Positions 1 to 8,509 of a stretch of DNA of 42,886 bases are shown piece after piece. The stretch is from Bacteroidota bacterium (GTDB taxonomy: Bacteria; Bacteroidota; Bacteroidia; Cytophagales; Cytophagaceae). The first letter of the stretch is position 1. Every line of letters starts with the position of its first letter. Location of the stretch: positions 1-42,886 of the forward strand of contig JAEWYS010000019.1 of the NCBI GenBank assembly GCA_023458555.1, given 5' to 3'. The translations under genes were made by a program, and so were the position numbers. The notes beneath the pieces are model-generated. The model did no database searches. It was not told the DNA's origin and was given only the letters and a program-made list of their open reading frames with translations.

Positions 1-2032
1 CTACCGCGATGCCATAAGTACTGTTCGTCGGACGGAACGTTAGTTTCCTGAACTCGATACCGTCTGCCCCGTTCAGCTGTACTATATAATTGGCGCCACT
101 GCCCGAGTTATACGTCAGCTCGACCGAGGTGCTGTCGCCGCTCTCAGGCTCAAATACTACCGGACGTTCACACGAGCTGCCAGGAAATGATAGAATGGAA
201 ACCTGCTCATTATACGATCCCGGTCTGATTCTGAAGGTAACCGGCCCTGCAATCCCTCCGGCACTCAATGCTTCTACAGCTATCCTGACCGTTTCAAAAT
301 CCGGTGCAAGTCCTCCAACCGTATAGATACCGCTCAACGCAGGATACAGGTTGCGTGCAGATGTTGTATTGTTTCCCGGCACAATATCTGCGCTGCCGTT
401 GGGATCAATACATTCCAGATCTATATTGTATAATGTATATGAAGCAAACTCATACTGCCCCACTTCAATCTCTACAGTTTCAGCAGGCCGTATTATTCCG
501 GTCCAGTTCAAATCTGCCTGAGCGATATTGTTTACCTTCCAGGTTATTTTCAGCGTTTTAACTGTATCAGCTCCTGCATTACGCAACATTATTACAACCG
601 GCTGACGGCCGGGAGCAAACGGAAGTCTGGGCGATACCACGCCCAATGCCTCTACATCAAGAGCTGTAGGTACAAATTCATCAGCTCCTATACAGGGGTG
701 CTCGACATGCCTTGGTTCTCCGTCCATATCATGACTTACTTCACTCAATGCTGTTCCGCTTCTGTACAGAGCCACTTCGCCGGCATGCAGATCGGTAGCC
801 GAAACAAACCCCGGATTGATATAAACCGATGCCGCATCCTGTCCGCTGCTGCCCTGCCATGCTGCCAGATCCCTGTCTGACCCGCCCCAGCTGCCCATAG
901 CTCCGGCATTGGAATTATAATAAGCGTTGTGATCCGAGATCAGCGGTGTGCTATTGGAGACATTGATGGCATGGCCTGACGTGTTATAAAAGATATTATT
1001 AAGAGTACGGTTGTTTGGACTATAATAAAGATTAACTGCAGATCTTCCGGATGTATTGGATATGCCGGACAGATAAACACTATTATGATAAAGTAACTGA
1101 TGTTGAGAGTAGTAAAAATATACTCCGGTTACTGACGAAGTGCCGGATGCACTAATAACATTATTGGCTGTCAGCGCTTTTTTGTCCGAAGCAGCCACAC
1201 AATTCCGATAATATAGCCCTGTCCCATTGTTGATCCGGATCGTGTTGGATGTTACCTTCATGCTGTCATTGACATAATAAAGGTCTATGGCAGCATATCC
1301 GGTATTGCTTTCACTTTGCACAAAATGGTTTGCCGAGATAACCGGGTAGTTCTGATAGCGCAGATAGATCCCGCGGTAGCTCTGTCCTGCGAATGTATTA
1401 CCCTCCAGATGCAGACCAGACTCCCTGCCTGAGGCAGCTTCGTAGTACATCCCGTAGCTGCCGCCGTCAAATATATTGTTTACAAATACATTATGATTAT
1501 CCTGCGCTGCACCTGCCGAATAAATCAATGCATAATTGGCAGATGAGGAAGTGGTCCGGATGCCGGAAAAGGTATTGTTCTCAAAACGATTGTATTCCGC
1601 AGTACCGGTAAGCACTACAGCCTGCGCATGATTCGGGTTGAGCGCTTCAATTTTAAAATTTCTGAAATCCAGAAAATCTCCCCCGTTAATCAGGAGCGTA
1701 TGGGGTGCAGAAGGATTGCCGTTATAGCTTAAGACAACCTGGGCTGCGGCTCCTTGCTCTGCTTCAAAAGATATTCTGTTGATCGCAGAAGCTCCGGAGA
1801 TAGCAGGTATGCTTACCTGTTCATTATAGTTTCCGTCCCGGACAAGAAGACGGACAGGACCGCTGATACCATTGGCCGACAGCACATCAACAGCTTCCTG
1901 CCATGTGCCATAATCCGGGTTTACTCCTCCTATGGTATAAGTCCCCTGAAGTGACTGAGCCAACGCTCCGACATGAAAAAGGAAGGAAAAAATAACGCAC
2001 AACAAAAAATGCTGCCACCTGATTTTCTTCAT
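1..2032 (-). CDS. Secreted right-handed beta-helix repeat protein (C-terminus beyond left edge)
   Basis: The reading frame is open from the ATG at 2032 to the left edge, so at least 677 residues are present and the C-terminus is missing. The first 26 residues (MKKIRWQHFLLCVIFSF...ALAQ) form a clear Sec signal peptide. The body carries many N-x-x-F/I turns such as NRFENNTF, NVFVNNIF, LEGNTF and LNNIFYN, typical of parallel beta-helix (pectate-lyase-like/NosD-like) surface proteins. A unit starting GTYTIGGVNPDYGTWQEAV near residue 30 recurs as GIYTVGGLAPDFETVRIAV near residue 566, each followed by a conserved GPV..R.G.YNEQVSI segment, so the protein is built from long internal duplications. In this phylum such proteins usually end in a T9SS sorting domain, which would lie outside the window. 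Substrate unknown. Confidence 0.85.
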   Translation of the reverse strand, partial: MKKIRWQHFLLCVIFSFLFHVGALAQSLQGTYTIGGVNPDYGTWQEAVDVLSANGISGPVRLLVRDGNYNEQVSIPAISGASAINRISFEAEQGAAAQVVLSYNGNPSAPHTLLINGGDFLDFRNFKIEALNPNHAQAVVLTGTAEYNRFENNTFSGIRTTSSSANYALIYSAGAAQDNHNVFVNNIFDGGSYGMYYEAASGRESGLHLEGNTFAGQSYRGIYLRYQNYPVISANHFVQSESNTGYAAIDLYYVNDSMKVTSNTIRINNGTGLYYRNCVAASDKKALTANNVISASGTSSVTGVYFYYSQHQLLYHNSVYLSGISNTSGRSAVNLYYSPNNRTLNNIFYNTSGHAINVSNSTPLISDHNAYYNSNAGAMGSWGGSDRDLAAWQGSSGQDAASVYINPGFVSATDLHAGEVALYRSGTALSEVSHDMDGEPRHVEHPCIGADEFVPTALDVEALGVVSPRLPFAPGRQPVVIMLRNAGADTVKTLKITWKVNNIAQADLNWTGIIRPAETVEIEVGQYEFASYTLYNIDLECIDPNGSADIVPGNNTTSARNLYPALSGIYTVGGLAPDFETVRIAVEALSAGGIAGPVTFRIRPGSYNEQVSILSFPGSSCERPVVFEPESGDSTSVELTYNSGSGANYIVQLNGADGIEFRKLTFRPTNSTYGIAV

Positions 2033-2654
2033 AAAAGTATGATGTTATAAGAAATATACATTTTTCAATATCTTGTATGTTTCGCCCGATATTAAAACCA
2101 TACCGTCCGCTTAGCACCTGTCACCGGCATCCGTTAAATGTGCATATACATCAGAAAAACATTAACAACTAAAATATGCCTGGCCAATTGCCATAGTCTG
2201 GTCTGCAAAAACATACAAAGCAAAATGGCGACAAATTTTATAAAAAAAAATATCATTTGATATATGAAAAGAATATTTTTTTATATATCCGGCAGAAAAG
2301 TTTTTCCTGTAAAACCCGAAAAAGAGAAAATAAACAAGCTGTTAGCTATTCCTTGCAATTTTTATCGTACTCGGTGCAGAAGCTCCAACGCTGTAAAAAA
2401 TCGCCGGATCTTATCAGAAAACAGCTATCTTCATCCCCAAAAGTCATTCTGACAAGATCCTTAATCGTATCATACGTAAAAAAAACAACTGGTCTCTATT
2501 AGAAAGATAATTCATATCCGGGAAGAGTAGGCATCTTCTTGCCGGATTCCGGCAATATCAGATAAAAGCAAAATTATTTTCAACAAAACAGGTATGAGCG
2601 TTATTTATGCTATTAAGCTTCGAAGAAATACAGATCAATCAAGATATCTTTAAA
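2033..2654. other. AT-rich intergenic region, no convincing gene
   Basis: This gap lies between the divergent starts of the beta-helix protein and the porin and must carry both promoters. Two short overlapping open frames near 2257-2502 look like chance: they are rich in Lys, Ser and Cys, resemble no family I know, and their starts sit in an A/T run. I see no tRNA, hairpin terminator or perfect TAnnTTTG element. Confidence 0.5.
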
Positions 2655-3809
2655 ATGACCGGAAAGACTTTTTTTGCAACCGGTCCGGATGATCAGTTCC
2701 GGCTGCATATATTTTGCCTGTTTCTTTTTTACCTGATCAGCCTTCCTCTTGCGGCTCAGCGTGACAGCTCATGGCAGCAAAAACCTGTACTGAAACTGGA
2801 AGGTTATGCAGATATATTCTATCTGTACGACTGGAACCGGCCGTCAGGTGAATTCAGACAGCCGTTTCTTTTTAATTACAACCGTCACAATGAGTTTAAT
2901 CTCAATCTTGGTTTCCTGAAATTAGGCGCTGAGCATCAGCGTTACCGGGCAAACATAGCCTTGCAGGCCGGTACCTATGCCAATGATAACTATGTAGCTG
3001 AACCGGGGGTGCTCAAAAATGTGCTGGAAGCCAATATCGGCATTTCGCTGCGTAAACAGAACAATCTCTGGCTCGACGCAGGAATATTTCCTTCACACAT
3101 TGGCTTTGAAAGCGCCATTGCTTTGGACAACTGGACCATGACCCGCTCTTTGTCCGCCGAATGCTCTCCCTATTTTCTGACCGGAACAAAACTCAGCTGG
3201 CAGCCGGCAGAGCGCTGGCAGATTGCCGGTCTCATTGTCAACGGCTGGCAGCGTATTCAGCGGGTCAGAGACAATTCCCGCCTTTCACTGGGCACACAGA
3301 TCAGCTATACAACCGGCCCGGGAGTGATGCTCAACTGGAGCACATTTGCCGGTACGGATGACCCGGACAGTACAAGGCGCATGCGCTATTTCAGTAATCT
3401 GTACGGACAGTTTGAATTACATAAACGTGCAGGTCTGATCCTGGGATTTGATATCGGTTTTCAGGAACAGCAGAGCGGAAGCGCTGCTTATCACCATTGG
3501 TATATCCCGGTAATCATAGGACGCTATACAATCAGCGACCACTGGAAAATAGCCGTTCGGGCCGAATATGTTAACGATCGAAAAAGCATCATTGTGCCGG
3601 CTCCCGCCCTCACAGGTTTCCGGACAACAGGTCTCTCCTGCAATGCTGATTATGCCCCCGCAGCCGGTCTCCTCTGCCGGGCAGAAGTCCGCTGGTTCAG
3701 CAGTCCGGATCAGCTATTCCGGGCCGGTGATACATTCCGTCGGAAAAGCTTCTTTGCGGGCGCTTCACTGCTTATCCGTTTCAGCAGCCAGTGGCAGGAC
3801 AATAAGTAG
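2655..3809 (+). CDS. Outer-membrane beta-barrel porin, BBP2 (OmpL-like) family
   Basis: Predicted outer-membrane beta-barrel of about 384 residues. A hydrophobic signal segment (LHIFCLFLFYLISLPLAAQ) precedes the mature start. The first strand, LEGYADIFYLYDWNRP, and the pattern 'FNYNRHNEFNLNLGFLKLG...YRANIALQAGTY' match the BBP2/OmpL-like porin family, as does the 'LDAGIFPSHIGFES' segment. The rest alternates aromatic and polar residues as amphipathic strands and ends in LLIRFSSQW. An in-frame ATG at 2607 would add 16 residues. I prefer 2655 because it gives a normal-length signal peptide and has an A-rich context. It stands alone, so its transport substrate cannot be inferred. Confidence 0.8.
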   Translation: MTGKTFFATGPDDQFRLHIFCLFLFYLISLPLAAQRDSSWQQKPVLKLEGYADIFYLYDWNRPSGEFRQPFLFNYNRHNEFNLNLGFLKLGAEHQRYRANIALQAGTYANDNYVAEPGVLKNVLEANIGISLRKQNNLWLDAGIFPSHIGFESAIALDNWTMTRSLSAECSPYFLTGTKLSWQPAERWQIAGLIVNGWQRIQRVRDNSRLSLGTQISYTTGPGVMLNWSTFAGTDDPDSTRRMRYFSNLYGQFELHKRAGLILGFDIGFQEQQSGSAAYHHWYIPVIIGRYTISDHWKIAVRAEYVNDRKSIIVPAPALTGFRTTGLSCNADYAPAAGLLCRAEVRWFSSPDQLFRAGDTFRRKSFFAGASLLIRFSSQWQDNK

Positions 3810-3870
3810 CAGGCAACAGAAAGACAGCTTTTGTGTTTGACATCAGTAAAGGCATTAGGTAAATAAATTT

Positions 3871-4431
3871 ATGAGAAAAATAAGCACGTTTTGCTTTCTG
3901 ACTATCAATGGCTATTATAAAGGCAACAAGGAAGATATAAGCTGGCATATCCACAGCGAAGAGGGTAACCGCTTTTCCGAGGAGCAGCTGAAATCAGGCA
4001 ATGTATTGCTTTTTGGAAGAGTGACCTATGAAATGATGCAGCAATTCTGGACTTCGGAAGAAGCCCGAAGCAGGTATCCCGAAGTGGCGCGTATGATGAA
4101 CGAAACCGAGAAGGTTGTCCTGTCACGTACCTTAAGTGCCGCCACCTGGCAAAACAGCCGGCTCATAAGTGAAAACGCCCTGACTGCCATCCGGCAATTC
4201 AAAGCTACAGCGGGTAAAAACATCACCATACTTGGCAGCGGCAGTATAGTACGGCAGCTTAGTGAGGTGGCCATGATTGATGAATATCAGTTCATGATTG
4301 ACCCGCTCGCCATCGGAAAAGGCACTCCTCTCTTCGAAGGGCTTGAACATACTCTTTCGCTTAAGCTCAAAGAAACCGATATACTTCAGAGCACCGGCAC
4401 CCTGTTGCTGACCTATGAACGCAGGGACTAA
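3871..4431 (+). CDS. Dihydrofolate reductase family protein (RibD C-terminal domain)
   Basis: A 186-residue cytoplasmic protein of the RibD C-terminal/DHFR-like fold, a NADPH-binding reductase family with many members of unassigned substrate. Visible family landmarks are the N-terminal strand RKISTFCFLTINGYYKG, the LLFGRVTYEMM segment, the KVVLSRTL strand and the glycine-rich ILGSGSIVRQL cofactor loop near residue 120. The C-terminal DPLAIGKGTPLFEG motif is also typical. The length is normal for these stand-alone proteins. It lies 60 bp after the porin and before a hydrolase on the same strand, but shared function is not evident. Confidence 0.85.
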   Translation: MRKISTFCFLTINGYYKGNKEDISWHIHSEEGNRFSEEQLKSGNVLLFGRVTYEMMQQFWTSEEARSRYPEVARMMNETEKVVLSRTLSAATWQNSRLISENALTAIRQFKATAGKNITILGSGSIVRQLSEVAMIDEYQFMIDPLAIGKGTPLFEGLEHTLSLKLKETDILQSTGTLLLTYERRD

Positions 4432-4542
4432 GGAATAAGACTTTATATTCCCTCCCTGTGCTCCATAGCTGCTGATGCAGCTGCCATCAGCAACAACCGG
4501 AAATATGGATGCAGCGTATAATACGGATTATCCGGTTTCTCC

Positions 4543-5220
4543 ATGACGAAAAAAAGCAGGCTCTATATTCTCAGTGGCCTTGGTGTAGACAGCAGGGTTT
4601 TCAGAAAAATGGATCTGAGTCCCTGGGAAGTTATACATATTGAATGGATTGCTCCATTGGAAGGAGAATCAATCAGCCAGTATGCAGCACGGCTAGCTGC
4701 CCCGATTGCCGATCCCAATCCGGTTTTGCTCGGACTTTCTTTCGGGGGTATGATAGCGGCTGAGATAGCAAAGCAGCGACCGAAAGCTTTTATTATCCAG
4801 ATTGCTTCCGCATTAACCCGATATGACCTTCCCGTTTTATACCGCCTTATCGGAAAACTACGTCTGTATAAAATACTGCCAGTCTGGTGGCTAAAATGGT
4901 CAAATCCCGTTACTGAATGGTTTTTTGGTGCAAAAAGCCGGGAAGATAAAAGCTTACTGAAAGAAATTCTTCAGGATACCGATACGCTTTTTTTAAAATG
5001 GGCCATTAAAGAGATTGCCTGCTGGAATAATCGTACAGAACCAGCTTTGTACTTTCGGATTCATGGAGAAAAAGACAAAATTTTACCCGTAAAAAAAATG
5101 GCCGGGTATCAGATGATCATAAAGAATGCGGGACATTTTATAACCATAAGTCATGCATCTTCTGTCAGTACAATTCTGAAAGAGCTTTTATCATCATACA
5201 CTCCTGAGCCGGAGATATGA
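4543..5220 (+). CDS. Alpha/beta hydrolase
   Basis: A 225-residue alpha/beta-hydrolase. The nucleophile elbow is GLSFGG near residue 67, the acid is probably the Asp in HGEKDKILP near residue 180, and the base is the His of NAGHF near residue 198, giving a complete Ser-Asp-His triad. There is no signal peptide, so it is probably cytoplasmic. The lid region is short and rich in Trp and Lys (LPVWWLKWSNPVTEWFFG). The substrate cannot be predicted. The gene follows the DHFR-like gene by about 110 bp. Confidence 0.8.
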   Translation: MTKKSRLYILSGLGVDSRVFRKMDLSPWEVIHIEWIAPLEGESISQYAARLAAPIADPNPVLLGLSFGGMIAAEIAKQRPKAFIIQIASALTRYDLPVLYRLIGKLRLYKILPVWWLKWSNPVTEWFFGAKSREDKSLLKEILQDTDTLFLKWAIKEIACWNNRTEPALYFRIHGEKDKILPVKKMAGYQMIIKNAGHFITISHASSVSTILKELLSSYTPEPEI

Positions 5221-5494
5221 CCTATCTGAAGCTCAGCGATCAGGAGACGCTGCCTTCAAAAGCCTCAGTAACCAACAGGCAACTAAGGTTCTCAAAGCCT
5301 TCCTTTTGATTAATCACTGGTTTTAAGCAGCATAATCACTATCCCTTATACCCCAAAAACGAGTAAGCAGTGGACACCCCGGCGCGATCTTAAGTTTAGC
5401 TTCTCCCTTCGAACAAAGAAAATCAGCGACAAGTCAACTATTTAAAGATAAAATCTAATCCATCGAATAAACATCTTTCTCTCTCGAAAACATA

Positions 5495-6415
5495 CTATAC
5501 ATACCGGCTGATCTTGCTGGTCAATATTCCCTCACGGCTTATAAAACGGTCATATACAAAAAGAAGCATCAGAAAAAACGTAAGCGTTATAAATCCGGCA
5601 AGCCCGGTTACTCCGACCTGCAGATCATTGCCACCTTTGACAAGCATGGAGGCAATCCCTGCAATGGCATTTAATGTACCATGCATCACGGAAGCCGCAA
5701 TTACTGATCCTGACTTAATGGTTATGTACAGAAAGAATCCACTCAGCAATATGCACCATGCCGTCATCACCAGCACCCCTGTCTGCGGATGCTGAGGGTA
5801 ATTATGGCCCATCAGAATCAGGGGAGCATGCCAGATGCCCCATATAAATCCAATCAGGACAGAAGCTTTCAGAAAATGCATATCACTAAGCTCCCGCAGC
5901 AGGAAACCTCTCCAGCCAAGCTCCTCCCCAAACCCGGCGATTGCATTAATAGTTATTCCGGCGATCAGTGCCTGAAAAAGAATCAGCCACACGGGATTAA
6001 AAGGAAGATTTTCCAGTGCTTCTTTCATTTCCCCAAGCTGCTGCGGTGTCATCACCTCCTGATACCGGCTGATCATACCATCCATGGCCGGACTATAGCT
6101 GACATCTGAAAACAGCCACACACTGACCGACACTGTGCAGAAGCTGATCAATGGCATGATCAGCCAGGCAACCAGAAACCAGCGGTTAAACCTGAATGAT
6201 ACCAGCAGATCGCTTTTGATTTTCTCTTTATATATCAACTTTTTGACAATTAATACGGCTACAGTCGGGACAAACATATACGCGACTCCCAGCAATATAA
6301 GACCAGCGCTGCCGGTATGAATATCTCCGTTTAATAGTCTGAAAATCCCGGCCAGCGAAAAGCTGATACCAAAAGTCAGCAGTAAAAAAAGCAAGGTTCT
6401 GTTTATCGACTTCAT
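5495..6415 (-). CDS. CPBP family intramembrane glutamic endopeptidase (CAAX protease-like)
   Basis: A 306-residue polytopic membrane protein with about eight hydrophobic segments. The catalytic motifs of the CPBP (Abi/CAAX, Rce1-like) family are intact: GFGEELGWRGFLLREL with the EExxxR signature near residue 165, FIWGIWHAPLIL supplying the first His near residue 195, and VMHGTLNAIAG supplying the second near residue 247. Family members cleave membrane-embedded substrates or act in peptide maturation and immunity; none of these roles can be assigned here. The small membrane gene at 6437-6703 lies 21 bp upstream on the same strand, suggesting co-transcription. Confidence 0.9.
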   Translation of the reverse strand: MKSINRTLLFLLLTFGISFSLAGIFRLLNGDIHTGSAGLILLGVAYMFVPTVAVLIVKKLIYKEKIKSDLLVSFRFNRWFLVAWLIMPLISFCTVSVSVWLFSDVSYSPAMDGMISRYQEVMTPQQLGEMKEALENLPFNPVWLILFQALIAGITINAIAGFGEELGWRGFLLRELSDMHFLKASVLIGFIWGIWHAPLILMGHNYPQHPQTGVLVMTAWCILLSGFFLYITIKSGSVIAASVMHGTLNAIAGIASMLVKGGNDLQVGVTGLAGFITLTFFLMLLFVYDRFISREGILTSKISRYV

Positions 6416-6436
6416 TTTAAAACTTCGTTTATCGGA

Positions 6437-6703
6437 TTAATTTCTGTCCCTGACTGAGTAATTATAATAACCTTTTTTCCCGGATCTCTTTCGGAAAGAT
6501 ATGGACAGCCACACCTGAAACGTTACCAGCACAAGCCAGATCATCGTATATACAGGCAATATACGGTAGTAATTAGTTGATGCCGTATAGTACTGCCGAA
6601 TAAATAATACATAATACAGACTGGCTGATGACAACCCGAGAGGCAGAACCAGTCTTTCGATAATCAGTCCGCACAAATGAATGTATCGAGGTTTTATCTC
6701 CAA
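6437..6703 (-). CDS. Small membrane protein of unknown function
   Basis: An 88-residue frame with two predicted membrane helices (around LVLPLGLSSASLYYVLF and ILPVYTMIWLVLVTFQVWL) and a basic C-terminus. There is no upstream in-frame ATG, because a stop lies two codons before the TTG at 6703, so translation would have to use TTG. The close spacing to the CPBP protease favours a real two-gene unit. I recognise no family. Confidence 0.5.
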   Translation of the reverse strand: MEIKPRYIHLCGLIIERLVLPLGLSSASLYYVLFIRQYYTASTNYYRILPVYTMIWLVLVTFQVWLSISFRKRSGKKGYYNYSVRDRN

Positions 6704-6803
6704 ATAATTACCAGATTATATGATAATTACACCTTCTTTATAATTCACATGATTAACAGCCCAGAACCATACATTATCAGGCTCACAAATAAAATTCACC
6801 GGA

Positions 6804-8168
6804 TTACTCCAGCACAATTCTTGTTTTCTGTATACTATTATCCCGCTTTTTTATGACAAGCAGGTAAATCCCTTTGGGGCATTCCGGTGTAATAGCAAAG
6901 CTAACCGGGAGTTCCCGGATTTTTCCGTCAGTCGAATACAGACTGATTTCCGCAACATCATCCGGTTTGTCAAGATAAAATGTACCGGAGAATGGATTAG
7001 GAAATACCATAATTGCATCGGACATAAATGTGCTCTGAGGCAGAGACGTTATCAGATCATAAAAATAAAGATACTCCGTATCCTTCCTGTAAAAGTAGGT
7101 AACAGGATCCCAAATCTCGTACAAGGCCGTCTGCATTCTGCCATTATCCAGAACCCGGGTATGAAAGTCAGCAGGAACCGCCAGAGAATATCCGTTCTGA
7201 AACTCTTCACGGTATCGCTCATAACCCGTTTCATCATAGTATATTTCTCTGCTGTAAGCACCATTGCTGGTTTCCGTGACGGAAAATTCCTCATATTGCC
7301 ATTCTGTATGCGCTATGGTATCTCCGGCAACTCCCGTCGTCAAAGCTGCCAGTCTCCTGTTCTGATCATCATACATCACTGACTGAAAAGTCGTGTCTCC
7401 CGTTGCGCTGATACGGTAAAATGCGCCAAGCAGCATTGAATCCGGGTTAGTATCATTATATCGCTGAAAACTGAGATCAACTCTTTTTTCCTTTAAGATA
7501 GTACGTTCATTCAACACCTGATACACCGATATGGTATCCAGCCTGTTCTGTCTGTAGCCAAACTCGGTAATCTCACTCAATACAAGACCTCTGTCTGCAA
7601 AGGAGTACGTCAGCTTTTCAATCCGTTTCACCTGTCCGTTTTCCTTTCTGTCATATCTCCATCGGACTGACGGGTTTTTAATAATTTTCTGTTCTTCGGA
7701 TACTTCCCGGAAATTATGCTCCACAAGCGTATGATAGCGATCATACAGCCATTCTTCATCCTGTCTCCACTCCCCCACTTCCTCCTGATATTGATTCCGG
7801 ATAAAATAAGTCAGCCGGTTATGGCTGTCGTACTCAAACGAGCAGGTAATTGTAACTGGCCTTGGATCAATTATATTAATAAAAGTAAGAGGTATATCAT
7901 CCATCAGTCCGACATTGGTTTTGACATGCTTTTTGACCCGTCCGAGCGAATCATATTCGATAAAATGGTTGTAATAATGAGCTTTAACCTGCGTGTGGTA
8001 TTCATAATAATATTCTTCCACTCTGGACGGCTGACCATTCAGAGGCAGATTCTTCTCATAATAGAAAGGAAGACCGTTAACCTGCCCGCGACTTATTTCC
8101 GGAATACACAGCAGTACTATGACAAAGAAAAAAGCGGTATACCTGATCAGTAAAACAGGTTTTTTCAT
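6804..8168 (-). CDS. Secreted T9SS type A cargo protein of unknown function
   Basis: A 454-residue secreted protein. The chosen ATG at 8168 starts a clean signal peptide (MKKPVLLIRYTAFFFVIVLL...ISRGQ); the frame extends upstream to 8291, but that part has no signal logic. The middle contains repeated Tyr-rich strands resembling YD/RHS-like units (EYDSLGRVKKHV, EYDSHNRLTYFIRN, YDDQNRRLAAL, YDETGYERYREE). The last 75 residues (FPNPFSGTFYLDKP...GIYLLVIKKRD) form a T9SS type A sorting domain, so the protein is predicted to be exported through the outer membrane and anchored or released there. Confidence 0.8.
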   Translation of the reverse strand: MKKPVLLIRYTAFFFVIVLLCIPEISRGQVNGLPFYYEKNLPLNGQPSRVEEYYYEYHTQVKAHYYNHFIEYDSLGRVKKHVKTNVGLMDDIPLTFINIIDPRPVTITCSFEYDSHNRLTYFIRNQYQEEVGEWRQDEEWLYDRYHTLVEHNFREVSEEQKIIKNPSVRWRYDRKENGQVKRIEKLTYSFADRGLVLSEITEFGYRQNRLDTISVYQVLNERTILKEKRVDLSFQRYNDTNPDSMLLGAFYRISATGDTTFQSVMYDDQNRRLAALTTGVAGDTIAHTEWQYEEFSVTETSNGAYSREIYYDETGYERYREEFQNGYSLAVPADFHTRVLDNGRMQTALYEIWDPVTYFYRKDTEYLYFYDLITSLPQSTFMSDAIMVFPNPFSGTFYLDKPDDVAEISLYSTDGKIRELPVSFAITPECPKGIYLLVIKKRDNSIQKTRIVLE

Positions 8169-8509
8169 TTTATCCGGACAAAATAATGTAAGATATATCA
8201 TAAAAATAATTACAAATACCTCTATAAAGCTATAATAAGGAGCTGAAATTCTTCTCATCAGATCGGCATCATCAAAGCCTTTACTTTGCAATAATACAAT
8301 ATTTTTTTGTATTTTATTTTGTAAATATTTCCACCAATCACCAATATCAATACTTTACTATCAGATATATATCTAACAAACATTTCGTTTACCACTATTC
8401 TAACGAAGACCTTTGAGTCAGATTTTTACAGGCCTTCTGTGTTTACTTTTTCATATCATAAATCGTTTCTGCCATAAAAGGCATAGTGTTATATTAAACC
8501 AATTTTAGC
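8169..8509. other. Divergent intergenic region
   Basis: This AT-rich region separates the minus-strand T9SS cargo gene from the plus-strand DUF1800 gene and must hold both promoters. Several TTTG-containing runs occur near 8310-8325, but none gives a full TAnnTTTG box with a proper -33 partner. No RNA gene or repeat is visible. Confidence 0.4.

Noticed and set aside
2257..2502. Two overlapping short open frames upstream of the porin
   Set aside because: Amino-acid content looks like chance translation of A/T-rich DNA, and neither shows a domain or signal.
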